Positions 1-5,646 of a stretch of DNA of 6,926 nucleotides are shown piece after piece. The DNA is from an uncultured Armatimonadota bacterium (GTDB lineage: Bacteria; Armatimonadota; Armatimonadia; Armatimonadales; Armatimonadaceae). Position 1 is the first letter of the stretch, and each line of letters starts with the position of its first letter. Made by a program: the position numbers and the translations under genes. The notes under the pieces were generated by a model, which saw only the letters and a program-made list of their open reading frames with translations, did no database searches and was not told where the DNA came from. The stretch is taken from NCBI GenBank assembly GCA_903915615.1, contig CAIWTR010000118.1, positions 1 through 6,926 of the forward strand. The letters are read 5' to 3'.

Positions 1-858
1 GCTAAGTATCAACAAATCGCTGTCACCATCATTATCGAAATCTTGGGGAGCAATGCCCGTTACACGACTTGCTGCGGCTTGTAATCCAATGCGCTTACTA
101 ACATCGAGGAATGTATTGCGCCCACGTGCGATTAATGCGACTGCGGTCTGTCCCGCGTAGTGAAAGCTGCCACAGGTGGTCGGGATGCCATCCACGGAGC
201 AGACTTGTGGCGCGCTCGCTCCGAAACCAACGTAGCGACCGGCAACAATGTCGAGGGTCCGCCCACGGTCAAGATGTGTGAGTGCAATACTGCTCCACCA
301 GCTGGTGGTATCGCCGATGGGATTAATGCGCGACGCGACGAGCTTTACGCCTGTATTGCGGAGGAAGAACAGTCCTGGATGTCCCCCGATGACAAGATCG
401 ACGCGACCATCAGCATCGATATCGCCCGCAGCGATGCCATGCAGCCTCCCTGATAGCGCGGGGGCCCAGGTTCTCGAGATGTCCGTAAATCCTTTACCGG
501 CATCGTTACGATAAATGCGAATGCCATTGTGATGGACAACAATCGCCTCATCAAAGTGGTCGCCATTCAGGTCAGCAAAGGCGCAGCCGGTTCCAAACGT
601 TTCCTCAATATTTTTGGGTTGCTTTTCCAGAATGTAGTTCGATGGCGGAAGCCCCCATTCGAGGGAGCGGTCCTCAAATGCGATACGCGCTTCCTGCTGA
701 TTTCTTGCTGAGCGATCACGTCCATAGGTGCGCCGCCCCATATTCGTGGCTGACTTCGATGGCTGCTTTGCCATCACGGATTTGCACCCCGGAGATACCA
801 GTAACACGGTAACAGCCAGGGTAAGCGATGCCAGAATCCAATGTGGAGACAGTCTCAT
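1..858 (-). CDS. FG-GAP/VCBS repeat protein, CRTAC1/UnbV-like, exported (C-terminus beyond the window)
   Basis: The reading frame is open for 286 codons from an ATG at 858 to the left edge, so the C-terminus is missing. Residues 1-24 form a signal peptide (MRLSPHW, then a hydrophobic stretch). Cleavage could be lipoprotein-type before Cys25 (SPGC, a poor lipobox) or signal peptidase I-type after VMA at 28-30. Calcium-binding FG-GAP/VCBS-like blades are visible as DLNGDHFDEAIV (96-107), DIDADGRVDLVIGG (146-159), a degenerate one near 195-207, and DFDNDGDSDLLIL (273-285). Residues 228-259 (TCGS, then YAG, then NTFLDVSKRIGL) match the cysteine-bearing segment of CRTAC1/UnbV-type beta-propellers, which often end in an ASPIC/UnbV domain; that part would lie off the window. 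Such proteins are extracytoplasmic and most have no known substrate. The start is set by the signal peptide; the ribosome site is weak (AGGA one base before ATG). A terminator only 45 bases upstream means it needs its own promoter. A TAATAT in that gap is a possible -10, without a good -35. Confidence 0.88.
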   Translation of the reverse strand, partial: MRLSPHWILASLTLAVTVLLVSPGCKSVMAKQPSKSATNMGRRTYGRDRSARNQQEARIAFEDRSLEWGLPPSNYILEKQPKNIEETFGTGCAFADLNGDHFDEAIVVHHNGIRIYRNDAGKGFTDISRTWAPALSGRLHGIAAGDIDADGRVDLVIGGHPGLFFLRNTGVKLVASRINPIGDTTSWWSSIALTHLDRGRTLDIVAGRYVGFGASAPQVCSVDGIPTTCGSFHYAGQTAVALIARGRNTFLDVSKRIGLQAAASRVTGIAPQDFDNDGDSDLLILS

Positions 859-902
859 ATCCTACGTTGTCGGAATATTACGCAGGAAAGTGGAGGGTCA
901 CG

Positions 903-932
903 AAAAAACCGGCCAGGATTCCTGGCCGGTTT
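903..932 (-). terminator. Rho-independent terminator of the efflux operon
   Basis: A perfect 9-bp stem CCGGCCAGG/CCTGGCCGG (909-917 and 921-929) with a 3-base loop is extended by two A-T pairs. Read on the minus strand it is followed by a run of six T (complement of 903-908). It starts 17 bases after the stop of the Gly-rich secreted protein and lies before the FG-GAP gene, so it separates the two transcription units. Confidence 0.93.
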
Positions 933-949
933 GCTTCCGATTCGTAGGA

Positions 950-1585
950 CTACTTGGCTTTAGCCTTGATGTCCTTGACAGCATTTCCGTAGCTGTCCTT
1001 CATCCGCTGTACCCACTGATCATCACCCCATGTGCCTGGGTTCATCGGGTTATAAGGCTTCTTCAAGCCATCCTCGATACGGCGGGCAATAGCTTTAGGA
1101 TCAAACGCCGGCATTCCACCACCAGCGGCTCCACCGCCGCCTGGACGTCCACCGCCCATGCCACCACCGCCACCAGGACGGCCGCCGCCACCACCTCCGC
1201 CCATGCGGTTGTTAGCCTGCATCTCAACAGCAAGCTTCTTGATCTGTGAAATGTTGGTCGAAAGAGGCGCAGTCAGTTCTTTGGAGACCTGCTTTGCCTG
1301 ATCTTCGGTCATGTCAGGCTTGGCTGCCCACTTGTCGAGAACAGCAGTGACTTTCTTGGCCTGATCTTTGGTCAATGCAGTCTTTGGATCTTTGTTCAAC
1401 TCAGCAATTGCGCGAACGGTACGCCCAATCATCATCCGGTTCTTGCGTGCTGTACGCATTTTGTCCATCGCTTTTGTAAGCTCTGGAGGCATCTGGAAAC
1501 CGCCCATACCGCCCTGCGCCATCACGGGACCGGTTACAAGGGCAGCCATCATCAACGTAGCTGCAATCATCAGTACTTTCTTCAT
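950..1585 (-). CDS. secreted Gly-rich protein with CpxP/Spy-like LTxxQ motifs, third gene of the exporter operon
   Basis: The product has 211 residues and I cannot assign it to a named family. Residues 1-23 are a clear signal peptide (MKKVLMIAATLMMAALVTGPVMA, cleaved before QGG), so it acts outside the cytoplasmic membrane. The mature protein has a Met/Arg/Lys-rich helical part (33-64). Two LTxxQ-like motifs follow, LTKDQ (71-75) and MTEDQ (92-96), in a predicted helical, charged region ending near 125. Then come a glycine tract (128-157) and a short C-terminal domain with PYNPMNPGTWGDDQWVQ (177-193) and a Lys-rich end. LTxxQ repeats are the hallmark of the periplasmic CpxP/Spy/CnrX-like chaperone and sensor group, but the rest does not obviously match them. 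The gene follows the permease by 74 bases and is closed by a strong terminator. It could be an accessory or stress-sensing part of the exporter, or an unrelated secreted protein that shares its transcript. The start at 1585 is preferred over the adjacent ATG at 1588 because AGGAG then sits 7 bases away. Confidence 0.85.
   Translation of the reverse strand: MKKVLMIAATLMMAALVTGPVMAQGGMGGFQMPPELTKAMDKMRTARKNRMMIGRTVRAIAELNKDPKTALTKDQAKKVTAVLDKWAAKPDMTEDQAKQVSKELTAPLSTNISQIKKLAVEMQANNRMGGGGGGGRPGGGGGMGGGRPGGGGAAGGGMPAFDPKAIARRIEDGLKKPYNPMNPGTWGDDQWVQRMKDSYGNAVKDIKAKAK
1115..1204 (-). repeat. low-complexity Gly-rich coding tract
   Basis: This encodes residues 128-157 of the secreted protein, mostly glycine with RPGGGG twice and M or A interruptions. 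The DNA is a run of GGN codons (CCN on the plus strand), with an imperfect repeat GGGGRPGGGG. Such tracts act as flexible linkers or surface-sticky segments and tend to vary in length between strains. The tract separates the LTxxQ part from the C-terminal part. Confidence 0.85.
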
Positions 1586-1592
1586 CATTACT

Positions 1593-1597
1593 CTCCT
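1593..1597 (-). promoter_or_regulatory. Shine-Dalgarno AGGAG that decides the start of the Gly-rich protein
   Basis: AGGAG lies 7 bases from the ATG at 1585 and 4 bases from the in-frame ATG at 1588. Both starts give the same signal peptide. The longer frame that opens at 1648 would place 20 polar residues before the signal peptide and is rejected. Confidence 0.75.
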
Positions 1598-1659
1598 GTG
1601 TTGTTCAATCCGATTTGCGACGAATTCTGCCGCTTGTACATCCAGCAAACATCCAATGC

Positions 1660-2943
1660 CTACTCGTAGCGTAGCGCCTCTATTGGAGACAACTGGCTTG
1701 CCTTAAAGGCGGGGTAGAAGCCAAAGAACACGCCAACGACCGCTGAGAACGAGAATGCAAGCGCAACCGTTTCCATGGCCACATCCACGCGCCAGCCGTT
1801 TTGCTCAGAGATAAAGCTGCTTCCTGCGTAACCCAGTCCAACCCCGATCAGACCTCCAACCAGAGAAAGGAAGAGGGCCTCGAGGAGAAACTGGCTCAAA
1901 ATATCAGCCCGCCGGGCACCGATCGCCTTACGGATACCGATTTCCCGTGTGCGCTCCGTTACCGAAACTAGCATGATATTCATGATGCCGATGCCACCAA
2001 CCACTAGACTCACAATCGCGAGGTAGGTGATCAATGCACCAAATGTCGACTGCTGCGCATCTTGTGTTGCCGCGAGATCAGACTGGCTGAAAACCGTAAA
2101 GTCCGGCGCGCCTGAATCCGCAATCTTGTGCTTACGCTTCAGGTTGGTTTCGATTTCAGCCTTTGTCTTGTCCATCAGGCTGGTCGAACGGGACTGAACG
2201 GTAATACTGTTGATGTTTTCCATGCCAAACAAGCGGCGCATCGCAGCGGTTACCGGAACGTATGCGGCATCATCCGGGTTACGGAAACCCGTGCCGCCCT
2301 TTTCTTTCAGAACACCGATGACATCAAAGGTCTGACCATTCACACGGACCTGTTTGCCAACGGGATCCGCACGGTCGAAGATATCCTTAGCGACATTCGA
2401 GCCAAGAACGATGACACGCTTGAGGGACCGCACTTCGGATTGATTGAAGAAGCGTCCCTTTGCAACCGGATGGTTCTGAACGGTCGGATAATCCTGACCG
2501 GTACCCGTTACAGACTTAGCATCGTTTTTATTCGCATACTTAATCGTGGCGTTACGGTTGACCGTCGGGACGACAGCCTTGACAGTCGGACAGTTACGGA
2601 TGACGTAATCGGCATCTTCAAGCTTTAGCGTTGTGCTTGATCCGCCACCAAACGAAATGCCTCCCCGGCGTTGTGAGCCAGGGAAGACCGTCATCACGTT
2701 TGTACCAAGCTTTTGGATGCTTTCCGCAACCGCTGCCCGGGAACCTTCACCAATCGCGATCGCGATGATGACGGCTCCCACACCGATAATCACACCAAGC
2801 ATCGTCAGGAATGAGCGAAGCTTGTTGGCTCCAAGGCCGTTGAAGGCCATTTCGATGCTGACGCCAAAGGCTCCCATGCGGCTACCCGATGCGGGTGGCG
2901 CTGGTGGCTTGACAGCCGGGGCAGTGGTTGTGGTGGATGCCAT
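1660..2943 (-). CDS. MacB/FtsX-type ABC transporter permease, no ATPase domain
   Basis: The product is a 427-residue membrane permease of a MacB/LolE-type mechanotransmission ABC exporter. It begins with a cytoplasmic Thr/Pro/Ala-rich tail (1-22) and an amphipathic segment. TM1 is at about 44-66 (FLTMLGVIIGVGAVIIAIAIG). A large periplasmic MacB-PCD-type domain follows (about 67-300), then TM2 (302-326), TM3 (350-376) and TM4 (390-412). The cytoplasmic coupling motif TREIGIRKAIGARRADIL (332-349), which contacts the ATPase, and the end SPIEALRYE are textbook for the family. E. coli MacB carries a fused N-terminal ATPase. Here there is none, so a separate LolD/MacB-type ATPase must be supplied from outside the window. 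The start at 2943 is one base after the adaptor's stop, with GGAGG 11 bases upstream. The frame is open further upstream, but that stretch only overlaps the adaptor's Gly-rich tail and reads as a shadow. Substrates of the family range from macrolides and peptides to lipoproteins; nothing here shows which. Confidence 0.93.
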   Translation of the reverse strand: MASTTTTAPAVKPPAPPASGSRMGAFGVSIEMAFNGLGANKLRSFLTMLGVIIGVGAVIIAIAIGEGSRAAVAESIQKLGTNVMTVFPGSQRRGGISFGGGSSTTLKLEDADYVIRNCPTVKAVVPTVNRNATIKYANKNDAKSVTGTGQDYPTVQNHPVAKGRFFNQSEVRSLKRVIVLGSNVAKDIFDRADPVGKQVRVNGQTFDVIGVLKEKGGTGFRNPDDAAYVPVTAAMRRLFGMENINSITVQSRSTSLMDKTKAEIETNLKRKHKIADSGAPDFTVFSQSDLAATQDAQQSTFGALITYLAIVSLVVGGIGIMNIMLVSVTERTREIGIRKAIGARRADILSQFLLEALFLSLVGGLIGVGLGYAGSSFISEQNGWRVDVAMETVALAFSFSAVVGVFFGFYPAFKASQLSPIEALRYE

Positions 2944-2944
2944 G

Positions 2945-4747
2945 TTAACGGCGACCTCCGCCACCACCACCCATGCCACGCATTCCACCGCCACCAAATG
3001 GTGACCCACCGGCCGCCGCTGTCGGCGTCGGCTCAATCGTCTGAGTTACGACCTTGGCGCCATCGGCGACCGCATTACCATCACTGGACTTGATTTCTGT
3101 GTAGTCATTACCAACCACACCTGGCTCAACCTTGATTTTCTTGAGCTTGACATCAATCAATGCATCCGGGTCGACAGCCGTTGGGTTCTTTGGATCTGCA
3201 GGAGCGGTCTTTCCACCCTCACCGATTTCCACAAACTTGCCATCGTTGTCTTCACGGACAGCCTCATTTGGCACACGAACAGCGCTGTCCGTCTTTTCCA
3301 TCACGAACTCACAGGTTGCATTCATCCCTGGCTTCAGCAATGCAAAAGTCGGAACAGAGTTGTCGACCTCTACACGCACATGGACAGATGTTACGTTCTG
3401 CAAGACGACTGCCTGAGGGTCAATACGGATGACTTTGCCTTCAAACGGCATCCCTGGATACGCCTCGATCGAAACATCCACGTTCTGGCCTTCCTCAACG
3501 GCAGCGATATCGGTTTCATCGACCGTTACATCGACATACATCTTGGATGTATCGCCGATCTGGAGGAGGTTTTGTCCCGTGGAGTTGATGCCTAGTGCGG
3601 ATGCGATAATCGTGCCCTGCTCAGCGAACTTCTGAAGGACAACTCCATCCATTGGTGCACGGATAATCGTTCTCGCCAAACTCGTTTCGGCATTAAAGAG
3701 ACCGGCCTGTGCACGTGCAATCGTGGCTTTGTTGGCATCGATGTCGAACTTACGAATGTCGTTGTTGATGAGAGCCGCATTTGACTGCTCGATGGTCATT
3801 TCGGCACGCGCGAGAGCGGCTTTCGAAACTAGCAAGGATGACTCAGCTTCACGAACAGCGTTTTCACGGTTTTTCACATCGACTGCGCCAGCCTGCGCTT
3901 GCTCAAAAGCAGCTATTGTCTGGGCAATGCGGGAATCGGCCGCCTCAACGGTGGACTTCAACTCCATGTCGATGGTGTCGACCTTAGTACGTGCAGACTG
4001 CTCGGATGCTTCGGTAACTTCGAGGTTGGCCTGTGCTGTGTCAACCGCCTGCTGGGAGACAAAACCCTTTTCGAGGAGGGATTTCTGACGCTCGAGGTTT
4101 AGTCCAGCATTGCGTCGGTTGGCGACCGCTTGATCAAGCGTCGCCTTCGCAGCTGCGCGCTGCTGTTGCAGGGTGGCATCAAGTTGACGTCGGTTTGTTA
4201 GTGCTTGATCAGAGTTTGCTTTCGCACTGGCAATCGCGGCCTTGGTCAGATCAGGTTGCGCATCCGATTGGAGCTTTGCTGTTTGAAGACGCGTTTCAGC
4301 AAGCTTTACGTTTGCCTTGGCCGAGAGCAATGCCGCCTGCGCATCCTTTACGGTAATGCCGCTCTGGCGAACCTGGAGCTCATAGTTCTTACCGGATTGC
4401 GCTTCACGCGCCTTGGCGCTGACTTCATCGGCCTTCGCATTGTTCAATGTCAACTGGACATCGAGTGGATCAATACGAGCCAGAATCTGGTCCTTCGTAA
4501 CGCGTGAGCCGACATCGACACCGAGGAATGCAAGCTCACCACCAGCGCGTGCCTTGATATCGACAACCTTCCATGCCTGGAGGGTTCCCGTGGCGCTAAC
4601 GGTCTTCTTGACCTCTCCCGTATCAACGGCGGTCAACTTGTACTGTGTCTTGCCAGCGCCGGCGGTAGCGGATGTCTTTGACTTCCACCAGAATCCACCG
4701 CCAACCAGAACGACTGCGGCGACTATTCCAATTACTTTTCGGTTCAA
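2945..4747 (-). CDS. HlyD/MacA-family periplasmic adaptor (membrane-fusion protein) of a tripartite exporter
   Basis: This 600-residue protein links an inner-membrane transporter to a TolC-like channel. An N-terminal membrane anchor lies at about 5-20 (VIGIVAAVVLVGGGFWW). The first half of the lipoyl domain is at about 58-95 (VVDIKARAGGELAFLGVDVG...VTKDQILARID). A very long Ala/Gln/Lys-rich coiled coil spans about 96-357. The second lipoyl half is at 358-400 (TIIRAPMDGVVLQKFAEQGTII), followed by a beta-barrel to about 485 and a membrane-proximal domain. Near the middle of the coiled coil R220, L224 and S231 fit R(x3)L(x6)S, the TolC-docking RLS motif known from AcrA and MacA, so that point is the hairpin tip. 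The membrane-proximal domain carries a Pro/Asp/Ala-rich insert (about 511-530), and the protein ends in a Gly-rich tail (580-600). The start codon is TTG at 4747: TGAGGT lies 8 bases upstream and an in-frame TGA at 4772-4774 excludes any earlier ATG. It is the first gene of the exporter operon. Confidence 0.94.
   Translation of the reverse strand: MNRKVIGIVAAVVLVGGGFWWKSKTSATAGAGKTQYKLTAVDTGEVKKTVSATGTLQAWKVVDIKARAGGELAFLGVDVGSRVTKDQILARIDPLDVQLTLNNAKADEVSAKAREAQSGKNYELQVRQSGITVKDAQAALLSAKANVKLAETRLQTAKLQSDAQPDLTKAAIASAKANSDQALTNRRQLDATLQQQRAAAKATLDQAVANRRNAGLNLERQKSLLEKGFVSQQAVDTAQANLEVTEASEQSARTKVDTIDMELKSTVEAADSRIAQTIAAFEQAQAGAVDVKNRENAVREAESSLLVSKAALARAEMTIEQSNAALINNDIRKFDIDANKATIARAQAGLFNAETSLARTIIRAPMDGVVLQKFAEQGTIIASALGINSTGQNLLQIGDTSKMYVDVTVDETDIAAVEEGQNVDVSIEAYPGMPFEGKVIRIDPQAVVLQNVTSVHVRVEVDNSVPTFALLKPGMNATCEFVMEKTDSAVRVPNEAVREDNDGKFVEIGEGGKTAPADPKNPTAVDPDALIDVKLKKIKVEPGVVGNDYTEIKSSDGNAVADGAKVVTQTIEPTPTAAAGGSPFGGGGMRGMGGGGGGRR
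2948..3010 (-). repeat. Gly-rich C-terminal tail of the adaptor
   Basis: Residues 580-600 are almost entirely Gly with Met and Arg (GGGGMRGMGGGGGGRR at the end). A tail like this is not part of the usual MacA/HlyD fold and is probably disordered. It resembles the glycine tract of the secreted protein two genes downstream, and its codons also hold the permease's ribosome-binding site. Confidence 0.8.
2955..2959 (-). promoter_or_regulatory. Shine-Dalgarno GGAGG of the permease, inside the adaptor's last codons
   Basis: GGAGG is formed by the Gly-Gly codons just before the terminal Arg-Arg-stop of the adaptor and sits 11 bases before the permease ATG. The stop TAA and the ATG are one base apart. 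The arrangement predicts translational coupling of adaptor and permease. Confidence 0.7.
4109..4225 (-). repeat. 25-residue tandem repeat in the adaptor's coiled coil
   Basis: Residues 175-188 (AKANSDQALTNRRQ) recur at 200-213 (AKATLDQAVANRRN) with a spacing of 25. This equals two heptads plus one hendecad, a period that keeps a coiled coil nearly in register. The DNA is also similar, with shared CGTCGGTT and GCTTGATC blocks. SAKAN also occurs at 142-146 and 174-178. The repeat lies on the ascending helix just before the hairpin tip. Confidence 0.65.
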
Positions 4748-4755
4748 ATCAGCTA

Positions 4756-4759
4756 CCTC
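4756..4759 (-). promoter_or_regulatory. Shine-Dalgarno (GAGG) fixing the TTG start of the adaptor
   Basis: TGAGGT spans 4755-4760 on the minus strand, and its GAGG core is 8 bases from the TTG. The ten codons between the in-frame TGA (4772-4774) and the TTG include the site itself and contain no ATG or GTG. The membrane anchor begins directly after the TTG, so this start is well supported. Confidence 0.8.
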
Positions 4760-4898
4760 AAAACGTCTGAATCACCGGAGGACGCCAACAAATGGGAACA
4801 ACTCCGGCAGATACGTCTATTAAAACGCATTTACACACGGGATGGTTCGACATTGTTTAGGAACATCCCTTATCAACAGCCATCATCTGTGCCCACAA

Positions 4899-4914
4899 GG
4901 TACAAATACATACA
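4899..4914. promoter_or_regulatory. possible second MarR site upstream of the exporter operon
   Basis: GGTACAAATACATACA reads on the minus strand as TGTATGTATTTGTACC. It matches the stronger palindrome at 5579-5594 (read as TGTATAAATTGATACA) at 11 of 16 positions, with the TGTAT half-site intact and the other half degenerate. AT-rich DNA makes chance matches common, so this is only a candidate. Confidence 0.25.
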
Positions 4915-4922
4915 GAAATGTA

Positions 4923-4948
4923 AAAAGCCCGGGTGGTTCCGGGCTTTT
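4923..4948 (-). terminator. Rho-independent terminator after the MarR gene
   Basis: AAAAGCCCGG (4923-4932) pairs with CCGGGCTTTT (4939-4948) across a 6-base loop. On the minus strand the hairpin ends in a T run (complement of 4922-4926 reads TTTTTA) and follows the MarR stop by about 20 bases. It is symmetrical enough to work in both directions, but no plus-strand gene approaches it. Confidence 0.9.
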
Positions 4949-4968
4949 GTAAAGTTTGTGAGCGTGGA

Positions 4969-5529
4969 TTACAGCGTGCGCTTGCGGACACGTGCTCCAC
5001 GACGGCTGGATGCGATTTCAAGACTTGGATCCGCATCATAGCCTTCCCGCGCAACAGGGGTCGGTCCAGCAAAGTTTGGACTAACGCGTGGGGAGAGCTG
5101 ATTCGTCAATCGATCCAACAGCACTGTCAGAAGTTCGACTTCCTCATGCGTCAGCGCTTCCGCAGCCTTGGCAACACGTGCGAGACGGGCAGATGCTGCA
5201 TCCGAAAGGAGCTCTTCCATCTCAGGTGTCAAGCGCAGGCGGGAGATACGACGGTCGAGTGGATCCTGGACTCGTACAACGTTTCCAGCCTTCACCATTT
5301 TGTCTACCATTTGGGAGACAGCAGGAAGCTGAACATCCAAGGCCTTCGCAACATCAACCATCTTCGAATCTGGCAAACGGCCGATGACTTGCAGCAAGCG
5401 CAAATGGGATGCTGGCAGGGAGCGCATTTCTACATTCGCGGTTGGGCGCAAAAAGATGCGGCTGCTCGTGCGCATTGCACGGTCGAGCTCTTCGATCGGC
5501 GATTGACCAATTTGTTCTCTAGTATTCAT
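4969..5529 (-). CDS. MarR-family transcriptional regulator
   Basis: The product is a 186-residue winged-helix DNA-binding regulator, expected to act as a dimer. The MarR fold is visible as a helical dimerisation part (about 10-38), the helix-turn-helix (about 41-82: LRLLQVIGRLPDSKMVDVAKALDVQLPAVSQMVDKMVKAG, with the recognition helix near 68-80) and the wing with the family's DRR signature at 92-94 followed by SRLRLTPEM. A dimerisation helix follows at 113-144. Beyond it is a tail of about 40 residues, Pro/Gly-rich then basic (SSRRGARVRKRTL), longer than in most MarR proteins. MarR proteins usually repress their own gene and neighbouring efflux or stress genes, and release DNA when a small phenolic ligand or an oxidant is sensed. 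The protein has no cysteine, so direct thiol-oxidation sensing as in OhrR is unlikely. The ribosome site is weak (GGGA 7 bases before ATG). It is divergent from the MoxR gene and followed by its own terminator. Confidence 0.93.
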   Translation of the reverse strand: MNTREQIGQSPIEELDRAMRTSSRIFLRPTANVEMRSLPASHLRLLQVIGRLPDSKMVDVAKALDVQLPAVSQMVDKMVKAGNVVRVQDPLDRRISRLRLTPEMEELLSDAASARLARVAKAAEALTHEEVELLTVLLDRLTNQLSPRVSPNFAGPTPVAREGYDADPSLEIASSRRGARVRKRTL

Positions 5530-5646
5530 ATTCTGTCCCGTTCAACACTGACTATCATCGGCACACATCTGAGAATACTGTATCAATTTATACAATGTCT
5601 AGATGCGGAACAAAACTAGTCACAGGAAAAATGCTAGACTTTGGTT
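5530..5646. promoter_or_regulatory. divergent promoter region between MarR and MoxR genes
   Basis: This 117-base AT-richer stretch must hold promoters for both arms. Plus strand: CTGAGA (5569-5574) and TACAAT (5591-5596) are spaced 16 bases apart and match the -35/-10 consensus at 4 of 6 and 5 of 6, giving a leader of about 45 bases for MoxR. Minus strand: TATAAA (5587-5592) is a good -10 for the MarR gene, without a strong -35. The two candidates overlap each other and the palindrome at 5579-5594. Confidence 0.5.
5579..5594. promoter_or_regulatory. 16-bp palindrome, likely MarR operator
   Basis: TGTATCAATTTATACA is a palindrome with one mismatched pair (5584/5589). Its arms TGTAT/ATACA and AT-rich centre have the size and composition typical of MarR operators. 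It lies 50 bases upstream of the MarR ATG, over the candidate -10 elements in both directions, so a bound dimer could block both promoters. Confidence 0.6.

Larger units (their letters stand above)
4748..4922 (-). promoter_or_regulatory. leader and promoter region of the exporter operon
   Basis: These 175 bases lie between the MarR terminator and the adaptor start, and no gene is visible in them. Because a terminator precedes it, the operon should start here. The best -10 candidate on the minus strand is TTTAAT (4819-4824), which would give a leader of about 65 bases, but no convincing -35 stands 16-18 bases upstream. A weak inverted repeat CCGGAG/CTCCGG (4775-4780 and 4802-4807) would fall in the leader RNA. 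Confidence 0.4.

Noticed and set aside
728..1249. 173-codon plus-strand frame with an Ala/Thr-rich end
   Set aside because: It spans the terminator and the start of the FG-GAP gene, and its Ala/Thr repeat is only the reverse of the glycine codons of the secreted protein.
1589..1659. Possible internal promoter before the Gly-rich gene
   Set aside because: Several TTG-containing hexamers occur, but none has a matching -10 at proper spacing; read-through from the permease is the simpler reading.
2944..3036. N-terminal extension of the permease frame by 31 codons
   Set aside because: It would overlap the adaptor's Gly-rich tail, and its residues (Arg-rich then Val/Ala) look like that tail read in another frame; the ATG at 2943 has GGAGG and lies one base after the adaptor stop.
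4775..4807. Possible leader hairpin CCGGAG/CTCCGG with a 21-base loop
   Set aside because: A 6-bp stem with a large loop and no T run or riboswitch-like surroundings is too weak to call a regulatory element.
4907..4922. Inverted repeat TACAT-N6-ATGTA beside the MarR terminator
   Set aside because: It has only five-base arms with no central symmetry and different half-sites from the main palindrome; likely chance in AT-rich DNA.
4933..5619. 228-codon open frame on the plus strand
   Set aside because: It lies wholly over the MarR gene and its upstream region on the other strand, has Cys/Trp-rich shadow composition and matches no family; the MarR frame is clearly the real one.
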